Shown here: piece after piece, positions 16,452-25,467 of the stretch | Layout: every line of letters starts with the position of its first letter | Position numbering within the stretch: position 1 is the first letter of the stretch | From: Bacteroidetes bacterium UBA4414 | Lineage (GTDB): Bacteria; Bacteroidota; Bacteroidia; Chitinophagales; Chitinophagaceae | Direction: 5' to 3' | Length of the DNA: 64,000 nt | Assembly: GCA_002389765.1 (NCBI GenBank) | Contig: DGQM01000028.1 | Span: 95,587-159,586 of the forward strand | Position numbers and translations under genes: made by a program | The notes under the pieces: model-generated | Told to the model about the DNA's origin: nothing | The model's database searches: none | The model's input: the letters and a program-made list of their open reading frames with translations, nothing else

Positions 16452-17489
16452 ATGTTGCAATTGCGTTCATATCCGTTCGAACTGGCTTTTCAATACCCCT
16501 TTACTACGAACAAGGGCACCAAAACACACCAACCTACATTGGTGGTACAATTGGGTCTGGGGCAGCTACGCGGACATGGTGAGGCACCCGCTATACATTA
16601 TTATAATGTATCGGTAGATAGTATGACGGCCTTGCTGGAGGAAAAACGCAGAGAAATTGAGCGCTACGCGCTAACAGACCCACAACGTTTCTGGCATTTT
16701 CTGCACCACCTGATGCCTGGGCAGAACTTCCTGATTGCAGCATTGGATATTGCAGGGTGGGACTTGTTTGCCCAACTTCGCCGCCAGCCATTGTATCAAT
16801 TGCTAAGATTGCCATGGAAAGCACCATTGACAGACTATACCATCGGTGTAGATACTGCCGAAAATATGCTTGCCAAAATGCAGGCACACCCCTGGCCTAT
16901 CTATAAAATAAAGATGCGCTCGCCCGATGATGTGGACCTTGTACGCACACTACGCGCCGGCAGCGATGCCCGTTTTCGTGTAGATGCCAATGAGGCCTTT
17001 AGCTTTGAAGATGCCAAACGCATACTACCCGATTTGCAGGCGCTGGGTGTTGATATGGTAGAGCAGCCCCTTGCTAAAACCGAATGGGATGCCATGAAAG
17101 AACTGAAGGCCTTCAGCCCGCTGCCACTCTTTGCAGACGAGAGCTGTGTAGAGGAGGAAGACGTGGCAAAATGCGCCGATGCTTTTGATGGTATCAATAT
17201 AAAGCTCACCAAATGTGGGGGCATTACCCCCGCACTACGCATGATAACCGAAGGCCGTAAACTGGGCATGAAGGTAATGCTGGGTTCTATGAACGAGAGC
17301 ACGATAGGCAGTGCCGCTATGGCACACCTGCTGCCGCTGCTGGATGAGATAGATGCCGATGGCCCGCTATTGCTGAAGGAAGATGTGGCACAAGGGCTGC
17401 AATACGATAATGGTGTGATGCGCATCAGCAATGCCCCCGGCTTAGGTGTCCGCTTCATGGGGCAGAAATTTGAAAAGAAGTCCGTTTAG
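16452..17489 (+). CDS. Dipeptide epimerase (L-Ala-D/L-Glu epimerase type)
   Basis: 345 residues, enolase superfamily, muconate-lactonizing subgroup. The catalytic KxK motif is in IYKIKMRS. Metal ligands are in FRVDANEAFS, MVEQPLAKTEWD and LFADESCVE. The second base lysine is in NIKLTKCGGITPA, and the end motif is GSMNESTIGSAA. These residues fit the dipeptide epimerases that convert L-Ala-D-Glu from peptidoglycan turnover to L-Ala-L-Glu. The next gene, murB, starts 18 bases after the stop, which supports a cell-wall recycling role. Divergent from GT39. Confidence 0.9.
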   Translation: MLQLRSYPFELAFQYPFTTNKGTKTHQPTLVVQLGLGQLRGHGEAPAIHYYNVSVDSMTALLEEKRREIERYALTDPQRFWHFLHHLMPGQNFLIAALDIAGWDLFAQLRRQPLYQLLRLPWKAPLTDYTIGVDTAENMLAKMQAHPWPIYKIKMRSPDDVDLVRTLRAGSDARFRVDANEAFSFEDAKRILPDLQALGVDMVEQPLAKTEWDAMKELKAFSPLPLFADESCVEEEDVAKCADAFDGINIKLTKCGGITPALRMITEGRKLGMKVMLGSMNESTIGSAAMAHLLPLLDEIDADGPLLLKEDVAQGLQYDNGVMRISNAPGLGVRFMGQKFEKKSV

Positions 17490-17502
17490 CATTCTATTTT
17501 TG
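17469..17502 (+). promoter_or_regulatory. Bacteroidota promoter for murB inside the end of the epimerase gene
   Basis: TTTG at 17469-17472, 22 bases, TATTTTTG at 17495-17502. The ATG of murB is only 5 bases after the -7 box, so the transcript from this promoter would be almost leaderless. Confidence 0.65.
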
Positions 17503-17507
17503 TGCCG

Positions 17508-18521
17508 ATGCAAATACTGCAAGACATTTCGCTCAAGCCTTTTAATACATTCGGTATGGATGTACATGCCGATTATTATACAGAGATAACAGACGTAGCA
17601 CAGCTCCGTGAAATAGCGGAGAACAAGGAGCTGCCTGCTAAACGCTTTGTATTGGGCGGCGGCAGTAATGTATTGCTTACACACGCGTTGCACGGCATAC
17701 TGCTGCACAATAAAATAAAAGGTATAGAGAAGATAAAGGAAGATGACGAGCATGTGTGGGTAACGGTAGGCGCTGGCGAGGTGTGGCACGATTTTGTGAT
17801 GTATGCCATTGCCAACCACTGGGCAGGTGTAGAAAACCTGGCATTAATACCTGGTACTGCAGGTGCAGCACCTATCCAAAATATTGGAGCCTATGGCGTA
17901 GAGGCAAAAGAGGTGATAGACCATGTAACAGCGTGGCATTGGGAAATGCAACAGGAAGTACCGTATCAGAATGCAGAGTGTGCATTTGGTTATCGCGATA
18001 GTATTTTCAAACACCAGTTGAAGGACAAAGTGTTTATTACTTCTGTTACTTTCAAACTAAGTAAGCAACCCAACTTCAATACATCTTACGGTGCAATAGA
18101 ACAAGAGCTTCAAAAAATGGATGTGCAGGAAATATCGATTGCTGCCATTGCAGATGCGGTGATAGCCATCCGTAGTAGTAAGCTGCCTAACCCGAGAGAG
18201 ATTGGCAATGCAGGTAGCTTCTTCAAAAATCCTACCATACCAATGGCGCAATACGATGCACTGAAAGAATCATTCCCTGCTATACCATCATACCCCGTTA
18301 GCGAAACTACTGTAAAAGTACCTGCCGGTTGGTTGATAGAACAATGTGGTTGGAAAGGCTTCCGCGCCGGCGATGTAGGCGTGCACGAAAAGCAGGCGCT
18401 TGTATTGGTAAACTATGGCACTGCCACAGGTGGTGCGGTGTGGGATTTGTCAGACAATATCGTAAAAACTGTACACGATAAATATGGTATAGAACTGGAA
18501 CGCGAAGTGCAGGTATGGTAA
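17508..18521 (+). CDS. murB: UDP-N-acetylenolpyruvoylglucosamine reductase, type I
   Basis: 337 residues, the length of the E. coli-like type I enzyme. The FAD-binding part has FVLGGGSNVLL and IPGTAGAAPIQNIGAYGVE. The catalytic serine lies in GNAGSFFKNP and the C-terminal glutamate in ELEREVQVW. MurB reduces the enolpyruvyl group to lactyl, giving UDP-MurNAc. An in-frame GTG at 17502 overlaps the -7 box, so the ATG at 17508 is preferred. Its stop is 1 base from that of the convergent histidine kinase gene. Confidence 0.96.
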   Translation: MQILQDISLKPFNTFGMDVHADYYTEITDVAQLREIAENKELPAKRFVLGGGSNVLLTHALHGILLHNKIKGIEKIKEDDEHVWVTVGAGEVWHDFVMYAIANHWAGVENLALIPGTAGAAPIQNIGAYGVEAKEVIDHVTAWHWEMQQEVPYQNAECAFGYRDSIFKHQLKDKVFITSVTFKLSKQPNFNTSYGAIEQELQKMDVQEISIAAIADAVIAIRSSKLPNPREIGNAGSFFKNPTIPMAQYDALKESFPAIPSYPVSETTVKVPAGWLIEQCGWKGFRAGDVGVHEKQALVLVNYGTATGGAVWDLSDNIVKTVHDKYGIELEREVQVW

Positions 18522-18522
18522 G

Positions 18523-21500
18523 CTATGCCTCCTCAGCTATCGGCATACGGATGTAAAAGGTAGTGCCTTTACCCTCAGTAGTATCAAACCATATTTTACC
18601 TTTCCAGAATTCAATAATCTTTCTCGTCATAGCAAGGCCAAGACCCGTGCCCGATGTCTTGGTAGTAAAGTATGGCTGGAATATCTTGTCTACTATCTCA
18701 CTGTCTATACCTGTACCATTATCCGCTATGGCAATCAGCATATCTGCACCTTGCGTTTCTACACTCACTTTTACCAATCCCTCTCTGCCCTCGGGTATAG
18801 ATTGTACTGCGTTTTGCATCAGGTTGGTAAGTACGCGCAGCAGTTGACTGCGGTCTGCAAATACATCAATGCCTGCTACAGATTTTTGAATCTCAACTTT
18901 TACTTCGCTTTCATTCAGGTACAACTCAGCAACACGTTCTATCAGTTCATTCACTTCTATGTTTTCAGGAACAGCTTCCGGCATTTTTGCAAAGTTCGAA
19001 AACTCGCTGGCTATGTAAGAGAGATTATCTATCTGTTCTATCAGCGATTCCGAAACCTTTATCGTTAGCTCGCGTACGTTCTCGTAATTGTTTTTCAGTG
19101 CCTGTTGCAGATACTGAATATTCAGCTTCATCGGTGTCAGCGGGTTTTTGATTTCATGTGCTACCTGCTTCGCCATTTCTCGCCATGCGGTTTCGCGCTC
19201 GTTGCGTGCCATCAGCATGGCATTGGCTTCCACTTTCTTCACCATCTTATTATACTCCTGTACCAGCAGACCTATCTCATCTTCATAAGGCCATTCTATC
19301 AGTTCATTTTCGCTCAGGTTCAGTTTTTCAAATCGTTCTATCACTACGTTAAAACTACGTGTTATCCATCTGGTAATGAAGACCGTTATCATACCCGATA
19401 GCAGGAAGATGAATGCATACAGGTTGATGAGTGCCACCAGGATATTTGATATCTGATAACTCAATTCTTTTTGCGAAGAGAAGTATGGTATGTTGATATA
19501 ACCCATTGTCACACCCGCCTCATCGCGTATAGGCACATAGCAACTAAGATGCGATAGCTTACCGATGTTTTCATCCTGCATCAACAACGATTTCTTATTC
19601 ACCCACAATTCGTGATATGCGTCCTGACGCATAATGCGTGCCAGCAATGAGCGGTCATAAATATTGTCCTGCGATGTTACATTCAATATGCCGCTTGCGT
19701 TATAGATATTAATATCAACCTTTTGTGCATTGGCAAGCCCTGTGATAAAGTATTTGAATGCTGCCGTGTTTGTACTTTGGTTGAAGGAGCGTGGATTAGA
19801 TAAAGCGCCGTCTGCATCCAGATTTTGTGTTACAGAACGCTCTACTGCCTGCATAACGCCCAGCAATTTATTGCGCGTGTTTTGTTTGTATTGCAGCGTA
19901 AAGTAAATGATAGTTACCACACCAATTATCAGGAAAGATACCAGTACTATACCAAGCATAGAGAAGTGTATCCTGCGGCGCAGCGTAAAGTTGATGAGCC
20001 TTGAACCACGTTTAGGTTTTGCAAGAAAAGATATGGTCGATTTATAAAGTACTATCAGTATAGCTACCAATACCTGTATGCCAAACAGGTAAGAGAACAG
20101 TGTGATGCTTTCCAACCATACTTTCTGATTATGTACTACAACAACTACTTTATTGTCGTCTGTTTTATACCACAGCTCACTGTTATCATTTTTGGTAACA
20201 AACTTGTAGTCCTTTTCTATTTTTTCGTTGAAGAATATGGGGAAAGTATAATCGTTGGTTTGTGTCAACAGTTTGTGATTTGCATAGATGGCATAAGAAT
20301 AGTTAGCATCATCCAGCGATGTTTTGAGTGTTTGTGGTTGCAGCAATTCAGGATATACAGACTCTCCTGTAGATTCTTTAATAGCAAGATCCAGATACAG
20401 ATAAGAAATCCTGCTGCTATCAGTATTGTAAAGCGGTACAATGCCCATGTAGTAGTGTCCGTCCTGGGCATACTCCTTGTAGTACAGGTTGCTATCTGTA
20501 GTAGGTTGTGCCCTGCGTAGTTGCCTGCGTAGCGCTGTATAGTTCAGCGTATCACTATTAAATAAGTCGTTACCATTAGCATCATAGAGGTATACTTTTG
20601 TCTGATACTTATTCAGCTGTGTGCCAAAGTACAGTGTTTCAAAACGTTCATTCAGTTGCCTGCGTGTATCGTTATCCGGGTTTTCTATAAATGCCTTTAG
20701 TGTGTGGTCGTTTTGCAGTGTTTGCGCTATGCTGTTAAAAACAAAATCTTCAAGCGGATGGTCTCTTTGCTGCGCTACAACTTCTGCATAGTTGATGCGG
20801 TTTGTTTTTTCTTTTATATCGCTGAAGTATTGCAACACTGCCGTACAAAACGCGCATACAAAGAATGCCCAGAATATCATGTGCGGTGCCAGCACATCAT
20901 TGGTATAGGCAAGTTTTTTTACATCAAGCAGAATGATAAAGAGTAATAGCCATCCAAGCAGGAAGTAAGACAGATTGCCCGTACGGCTTACATCGCTGAA
21001 TAGTATTACAATAATACCGGTTGCAGCTATCAACAGGTACTTAATGCGCTGGTTAGATATCAGCTTTGTAAAAATCAGGTTCAGGAAGTATATCAGCAAG
21101 CAACAGCTGATGGTGATAATGCCGATTGTTATCAGCGCATAGATGGTAAACTTGTTGATGCTGTAAAAATGACTTACGTCGAATGATACTGCAGAGTCTA
21201 CCACAAGGCTGTTTATCATATTGATAAACGTAAACGCAAATGTGATGATAATAAGACTTAAGAATACTGCAAGTGGATAGCGAATGTTTTTATGCAGCTT
21301 CGAAAAGTCTATATCCTCCACAGATATATTGCCGATAATGTAAGCGATGATCCACAAAAAGCACAGTGCATTCAGTAATAGTGCACCCATAGACGGATGC
21401 AAGGTACTGGTGGCATATACAAGCGGAGAGAAGATAGGCATGCTCGACAGATTGAACGGCATACCGTATATATAAGTAAGCAGGCGCACGCCTGCTATCA

Positions 21501-22239
21501 GTACTACTGTTATTACAATGCCCAATAAATTAGACCGTCTGCGCGATATATTGATGCTGATAAGTTGCAGCCATGCAATGGTAGTAAGCAGTGCAGCAAT
21601 CAGCAATGCCAGCATGGGCAAATCAGGTACCCATTCGGGTAATGAATTTGGGTTGAATTTCAGATAAAATAATGTTTCACCTTCTATATTTTTTACGCTG
21701 TAGCCACCTCGTACAGCGGCACTATGTATACGCGTATTAGCAGGTATATAATTACCGGCAGCAAATTCATTTACAAGATATTTGTTCTCGAACGGGTATT
21801 GAAACATGACTGGAAACAAAGCAGTCAGGTGTCTTGCTTTGTTTTTTATCCAGTAGCATCGGGTTATGAATACGCCTTTTTCGTTGAACAGTAATTGCTC
21901 TTTAAAAGTAGGTTTGTTCTCAATGCAGTCTGCGAGTATCTTATTGGTATTCCAGTAGCTGAGTGTACCGTTTTTGTATGCGTAAAGATAATAGGGTTGT
22001 TTGCCCAGTTTCTCTACATCGTTATCGGTAAGGGAGTCTTTAAAGATTCTATCTACAAGGTCGGCATCTGTCAGTAGTTGGTTGAAGAGTTTCTCTTTTG
22101 TTTGTATATCCTCTTCTATTGTCCTTGCCATACCTGCAGGTGCTATCTGCCTGCTGTGATTATGATAGCGTATTATCGCTATGCTCCATAGCGCTATGCT
22201 TACTATCAGCCAACCCCAGTATGGATACCGCCTTAACAC
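18523..22239 (-). CDS. Large NtrY-like membrane histidine kinase
   Basis: 1238 residues from a GTG start. A first helix (7-25) and a short periplasmic loop are followed by about eight transmembrane helices between residues 200 and 480, two extracytoplasmic sensor regions separated by helices near 725 and 770, a last helix (FIFLLSGMITVFITRW) and a HAMP-like linker. The kinase core has H1028 in MAKQVAHEIKNPLTPMKLN, an N-box (LTNLMQNAVQ), a G1 box (ADNGTGI) and TSGTGLGLAM. The HEIKNPLTP sequence is of the NtrY/NtrB type, whose partners are sigma-54 regulators. Start GTG directly abuts the stop of mazG. Stimulus unknown. Confidence 0.88.
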   Translation of the reverse strand: MLRRYPYWGWLIVSIALWSIAIIRYHNHSRQIAPAGMARTIEEDIQTKEKLFNQLLTDADLVDRIFKDSLTDNDVEKLGKQPYYLYAYKNGTLSYWNTNKILADCIENKPTFKEQLLFNEKGVFITRCYWIKNKARHLTALFPVMFQYPFENKYLVNEFAAGNYIPANTRIHSAAVRGGYSVKNIEGETLFYLKFNPNSLPEWVPDLPMLALLIAALLTTIAWLQLISINISRRRSNLLGIVITVVLIAGVRLLTYIYGMPFNLSSMPIFSPLVYATSTLHPSMGALLLNALCFLWIIAYIIGNISVEDIDFSKLHKNIRYPLAVFLSLIIITFAFTFINMINSLVVDSAVSFDVSHFYSINKFTIYALITIGIITISCCLLIYFLNLIFTKLISNQRIKYLLIAATGIIVILFSDVSRTGNLSYFLLGWLLLFIILLDVKKLAYTNDVLAPHMIFWAFFVCAFCTAVLQYFSDIKEKTNRINYAEVVAQQRDHPLEDFVFNSIAQTLQNDHTLKAFIENPDNDTRRQLNERFETLYFGTQLNKYQTKVYLYDANGNDLFNSDTLNYTALRRQLRRAQPTTDSNLYYKEYAQDGHYYMGIVPLYNTDSSRISYLYLDLAIKESTGESVYPELLQPQTLKTSLDDANYSYAIYANHKLLTQTNDYTFPIFFNEKIEKDYKFVTKNDNSELWYKTDDNKVVVVVHNQKVWLESITLFSYLFGIQVLVAILIVLYKSTISFLAKPKRGSRLINFTLRRRIHFSMLGIVLVSFLIIGVVTIIYFTLQYKQNTRNKLLGVMQAVERSVTQNLDADGALSNPRSFNQSTNTAAFKYFITGLANAQKVDINIYNASGILNVTSQDNIYDRSLLARIMRQDAYHELWVNKKSLLMQDENIGKLSHLSCYVPIRDEAGVTMGYINIPYFSSQKELSYQISNILVALINLYAFIFLLSGMITVFITRWITRSFNVVIERFEKLNLSENELIEWPYEDEIGLLVQEYNKMVKKVEANAMLMARNERETAWREMAKQVAHEIKNPLTPMKLNIQYLQQALKNNYENVRELTIKVSESLIEQIDNLSYIASEFSNFAKMPEAVPENIEVNELIERVAELYLNESEVKVEIQKSVAGIDVFADRSQLLRVLTNLMQNAVQSIPEGREGLVKVSVETQGADMLIAIADNGTGIDSEIVDKIFQPYFTTKTSGTGLGLAMTRKIIEFWKGKIWFDTTEGKGTTFYIRMPIAEEA

Positions 22240-23016
22240 TTATTGCTTTTCCTGTGCTTTTACTTTGTTCCACAATGCATCCATCTCTGCCAGTGTCATA
22301 TCGTGCAGCAGCTTACCATCTTCAGCAGCCATAGTTTCTATCTGCTGAAAGCGGCGGATAAATTTTTTATTCGTTTTTTCCAGTGCCATCTCCGGGTCTA
22401 CCTTCGCAAAGCGGGCATAGTTTACTAAGGCAAACAACACATCACCAAATTCTTCTTCAATTTTGTCCTGCTCGCCAATAGCTACTGCTTCATACAGCTC
22501 GCCTATTTCTTCATCTACTTTTTCTTTCACCTGGTCTATATGGTCCCACTCAAAACCTACTTGTTTGGTTTTGTTCTGCAATTGCAGTGCCTTCATAATA
22601 GCAGGTATAGACTGCGGCAGCCCGCTGAGAATAGATTTTTTGCCTTCCTTCAGTTTCAGCTTCTCCCAGTTCTGCTTTACCTCCTCTTCATCATTTACCA
22701 CTGTACTACTATATATATGCGGATGCCTGCTCACTAGTTTGTTACACACACCTTCTATTACATCATCCAGCGTAAACTCACCACGCTCTGCACCTATCTT
22801 GCTGTAGAAGACAATGTGCAGCAGCAAATCTCCCAGCTCTTCCTTCAGCCCCTGCCAATCTTCTTCGGCAATGGCATCGGCCAACTCGTAGGTTTCCTCA
22901 ATAGTTTGCGGGCGCAGGCTTTGTATGGTCTGCTTCTTATCCCAGGGACAATTCTCCCTGAGTTCGTCCATAATAGTCCTGAGTCGCTCTAAAGATTTAG
23001 CGTATTCCATTCGCAC
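22240..23016 (-). CDS. mazG: Nucleoside triphosphate pyrophosphohydrolase MazG
   Basis: 258 residues, the two-domain MazG. Domain 1 has the EExxE...ExxD metal motif in TIEETYELADAI and LKEELGDLLLHIVFYS. Domain 2 repeats it in VDEEIGELYEAV and IEEEFGDVLFALVNYA. The conserved CPWDKKQT segment is near residue 20. MazG hydrolyses NTPs and dNTPs to monophosphates and pyrophosphate, cleaning the pool and in some bacteria lowering ppGpp. Its TAA stop is followed without a gap by the GTG of the histidine kinase gene, suggesting coupled translation. Confidence 0.95.
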   Translation of the reverse strand: MRMEYAKSLERLRTIMDELRENCPWDKKQTIQSLRPQTIEETYELADAIAEEDWQGLKEELGDLLLHIVFYSKIGAERGEFTLDDVIEGVCNKLVSRHPHIYSSTVVNDEEEVKQNWEKLKLKEGKKSILSGLPQSIPAIMKALQLQNKTKQVGFEWDHIDQVKEKVDEEIGELYEAVAIGEQDKIEEEFGDVLFALVNYARFAKVDPEMALEKTNKKFIRRFQQIETMAAEDGKLLHDMTLAEMDALWNKVKAQEKQ

Positions 23017-23033
23017 TATAAATTCTTATTAAA

Positions 23034-23068
23034 ACTAATCAACTATTCAACAAATCAACCAACTAGCT
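23034..23068. repeat. Short tandem-like CAACTA/CAAC repeats
   Basis: AACTAATCAACTATTCAAC followed by AAATCAACCAACTA: imperfect 7-9 base units between mazG and ubiX that run into the ubiX stop codon. Confidence 0.4.
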
Positions 23069-23617
23069 ACCCCAACGATACCCATCTGCATCCATCCCTG
23101 CCAGTTGCAGCACGCGGTGCACTACGGTATATGCCATTTCTTCTAGCGTTTGTGGCTTGCTATAGAAGGATGGTGTTGCCGGGCAGATGATACCGCCCGC
23201 TTCTGTTATGGTTGTCATGTTGCGCAGGTGGACCAAATTGTAAGGTGTTTCGCGCACAACACAAATCAGCTTCCTGCGTTCTTTCAGCATCACATCTGCG
23301 GCACGTGTTATCAGGTCGTTGCTGATGCCACCTGCTATGCGCCCCGCTGTACCCATACTACATGGGCATATAATCAGTACATCATATCCCGCACTGCCCG
23401 ATGCTATCGGCGCCATAAAATCGTTCTTACCCCATACTTTGAAGGGATAATTTTTATAGTCCTCGTTGCCCAGTTCGTGTTGCCATACGGTATGTGCATT
23501 ATCACTCCACACAGTGCCTATTTCTTTAACCCCGTGTTGCAATTTCAACAGGCTATCCAGCAATACTTTTGCATATATCGAACCACTTGCACCCGTTATC
23601 GCCACCGCTATTTTCAT
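23063..23617 (-). CDS. ubiX: Flavin prenyltransferase UbiX/Pad1
   Basis: 184 residues. It starts MKIAVAITGASGSIYAKVLL, the FMN-binding N terminus of UbiX. DVLIICPCSMGTAGRIAGGI and DVMLKERRKLICVVRETP are the next two conserved blocks. UbiX makes prenylated FMN, the cofactor of UbiD-type decarboxylases. No ubiD is in the window, so the partner must be elsewhere. Confidence 0.94.
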   Translation of the reverse strand: MKIAVAITGASGSIYAKVLLDSLLKLQHGVKEIGTVWSDNAHTVWQHELGNEDYKNYPFKVWGKNDFMAPIASGSAGYDVLIICPCSMGTAGRIAGGISNDLITRAADVMLKERRKLICVVRETPYNLVHLRNMTTITEAGGIICPATPSFYSKPQTLEEMAYTVVHRVLQLAGMDADGYRWGS

Positions 23618-23703
23618 ATAATGTCTTTATATATAATTATCACAAGATGTTAACAAAGCTACCTAGAATAAGTCGTAAATTAGCTTTCTTAAAATACCAT
23701 GTA

Positions 23704-24294
23704 ATGAAACGTGTATTGTTATTATTTATCGCACTGATGACAGTGGGTAATGTGGTGAAGGCAGCCGATAAAAACAAAAAAGAAGAGAAGAAAACTGCCA
23801 ACGATAAACAGATAGAGTGGATATCTTTTGAAGAAGCTGAAAAGCGTATGCAGAAAGAGCCACGCAAAGTATGGATTGATGTTTATACAGACTGGTGCGG
23901 ATGGTGTAAAGTGTTAGACAAAAAAACATTTTCGCACCCCGAGGTTATTAAGTATATCAACACCAAGTACTATGCTATCAAGTTTGATGCTGAAAGGCAG
24001 GATAGCTTTTCTTTTGCGGGTAAAAAATGGGGCTTTATGCCCGAATACAAAGCAAACGGATTGGCAGTACAGTTGATGAACGGACAAATGTCTTATCCTA
24101 CCAGCATAGTAATGACAGAAAACTTTCAGAACCCTTCAGCCATTCCTGGTTATCTGGCAGTGCCGCAGATAGAGCCTATCCTGAAGTACATCGGGGAGGA
24201 TAACTATAAAACAACTAAGTACGAAGAGTACAATAAAACCTTTGTACCAGTATGGAAAGAGATATTAACGCCAGTGGCACCGGGTGCTCACTAA
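23704..24294 (+). CDS. Exported thioredoxin-like protein
   Basis: 196 residues from the ATG beginning the signal peptide (RVLLLFIALMTVGNVVKA). A lysine-rich linker precedes the thioredoxin fold with active site WCGWC in VYTDWCGWCKVLDKKTF, and the cis-proline region is in SYPTSIVM. Proteins of this layout act as periplasmic thiol reductases or chaperone-like redox proteins; the client is unknown. A longer reading from 23569 lacks a credible start and overlaps ubiX, so it is rejected. The 3' end overlaps the convergent nth gene by 4 bases. Confidence 0.85.
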   Translation: MKRVLLLFIALMTVGNVVKAADKNKKEEKKTANDKQIEWISFEEAEKRMQKEPRKVWIDVYTDWCGWCKVLDKKTFSHPEVIKYINTKYYAIKFDAERQDSFSFAGKKWGFMPEYKANGLAVQLMNGQMSYPTSIVMTENFQNPSAIPGYLAVPQIEPILKYIGEDNYKTTKYEEYNKTFVPVWKEILTPVAPGAH

Positions 24295-24953
24295 TCTTTT
24301 TTCTCTACGATATACTGCATATCGCTTTTATAATACTTACAAATACTCGTCAGCCCGCAGCGTTCACATTTTGGCCTGCGGGCTACGCATGTATAGCGGC
24401 CATGTAGTATCAGCCAATGGTGTGCTTTGTGTACCAGCTCTTGCGGTATGTTGGCTATCAATTGCTTTTCGCTCTGCAATACGTTCTTTGCATTGGTAGT
24501 AAGCCCTATCCTTGCCGATACGCGAAACACGTGCGTATCTACCGCCATGTTGGGCTGTTCGTATATAACAGATGTTATCACATTGGCAGTCTTTCTGCCT
24601 ACACCGGGTAGCTTCACCAGTTCATCTACCGTATCAGGCACTTCGCCGCCAAAGTCTTCTACCAGCATCTTTGCCATGCCCATCAGGTGCTTGGTCTTAT
24701 TGTTGGCAAACGTAACACTGCGGATGAAGGGTTCTATATCTTCAAAGCTTGCTTGTGCCAGTGTTTCGGGGGTTGGGAATGCATTGAACAAAGCGGGTGT
24801 TACCATATTTATCCGCTTATCGGTACACTGTGCCGAAAGGATAACGGCTATCAACAGCTGAAACGGATTTTCATAATGAAGCTCCGTTTCTGCCTCCGGC
24901 ATATTTTTCTGAAACCAGTATATGATAAAAGCGTACCGTTCTTTCTTTGTCAT
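24291..24953 (-). CDS. nth: Endonuclease III
   Basis: 220 residues from ATG at 24953. The helix-hairpin-helix LPGVGRKTANVI carries catalytic K121, and D139 is in MAVDTHVFRVSAR. Four C-terminal cysteines (C189, C196, C199, C205; C-x6-C-x2-C-x5-C) bind the 4Fe-4S cluster. The enzyme removes oxidised pyrimidines and nicks abasic sites in base excision repair. An upstream in-frame extension to 24995 runs into the inverted repeat at 24967 and is rejected as non-native. Confidence 0.95.
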   Translation of the reverse strand: MTKKERYAFIIYWFQKNMPEAETELHYENPFQLLIAVILSAQCTDKRINMVTPALFNAFPTPETLAQASFEDIEPFIRSVTFANNKTKHLMGMAKMLVEDFGGEVPDTVDELVKLPGVGRKTANVITSVIYEQPNMAVDTHVFRVSARIGLTTNAKNVLQSEKQLIANIPQELVHKAHHWLILHGRYTCVARRPKCERCGLTSICKYYKSDMQYIVEKKD

Positions 24954-24966
24954 TGTGTTTGGCCAA

Positions 24967-25001
24967 TTTTTAACCGCAAAGGCGCTAAGACGCAAAGGTT
25001 A
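24967..25001 (-). repeat. Terminal inverted repeat R3 of the GxxExxY unit
   Basis: Plus strand TTTTTAACCGCAAAGGCGC then TAAGACGCAAAGGTTAG. It is the inverse of R1 at 25437-25467 with two A/T changes in the shared core. It includes the stop codon of the enclosed gene. Confidence 0.75.
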
Positions 25002-25388
25002 GAAATTATTTACAAAACGCTTAAACCCATCTTTCAATAATACAACATTGAAATTGACAAGAAATCCAAGCCGCTTGTCAGATAGCTTGAGATAGGAAAT
25101 AATTTGCGCATCATATACAGGGTGCATTGCCTCAACAGCCTTCAGCTCAATTACTACTTCGTCCTCTACCAATATATCAACTTCATAAAATTTTCCTGTA
25201 GCATGTCCTTTATAGAATAATTCAAGAGCAACCCTATTTTTTGCAGAAATGCCTCTTAGTTCAAATTCTTTGAGCAATGCATATTCATATACAGATTCAA
25301 GAAGGCCAGGTCCTAATTCTTTATGTACTGTAATACACGCATCAAGTACTTCTGTGCTTAGTTTATTTAGTTTTTCACGGTTGTGCAT
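24999..25388 (-). CDS. GxxExxY protein (PD-(D/E)XK nuclease-like)
   Basis: 129 residues from ATG at 25388. The family motif G-x-x-E-x-x-Y is in GPGLLESVYEYAL. A PD-(D/E)XK-like core follows: YEVDILVEDEVVIELKAVE supplies D, E and K in the expected spacing, then a helix and IGF-like strand (LGFLVNFNVVLLKDGFKRF). The family is widespread and scattered in environmental bacteria and has no established function; nuclease activity is predicted from the core residues. The gene is enclosed by inverted repeats R1 and R3 with a further related repeat R2 overlapping its leader, so it looks like the cargo or engine of a small mobile unit. Confidence 0.85.
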   Translation of the reverse strand: MHNREKLNKLSTEVLDACITVHKELGPGLLESVYEYALLKEFELRGISAKNRVALELFYKGHATGKFYEVDILVEDEVVIELKAVEAMHPVYDAQIISYLKLSDKRLGFLVNFNVVLLKDGFKRFVNNF

Positions 25389-25399
25389 AGTTATAAATG

Positions 25400-25423
25400 T
25401 AACCACAAAGTTGCAAAGAGTTT
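25400..25423 (+). repeat. Related repeat R2 in the GxxExxY leader
   Basis: TAACCACAAAGTTGCAAAGAG, a diverged form of the AACCGC(A/T)AAGGCGC(A/T)AAG core, in inverted orientation to R1. R1 and R2 could pair in the leader RNA. Confidence 0.55.
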
Positions 25424-25436
25424 AACAATAAATGTA

Positions 25437-25467
25437 CTTAGCGTCTTTGCGCCTTAGCGGTTAAAAA
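25437..25467 (+). repeat. Terminal inverted repeat R1 of the GxxExxY unit
   Basis: Minus strand TTTTTAACCGCTAAGGCGC then AAAGACGCTAAG. Matches R3 in inverted orientation, delimiting a unit of about 500 bp (24967-25467). Its edge touches the stop codon of msrB (25468). Confidence 0.75.

Noticed and set aside
23569..23703. N-terminal extension of the thioredoxin-like gene
   Set aside because: It overlaps ubiX and places the signal peptide internally.
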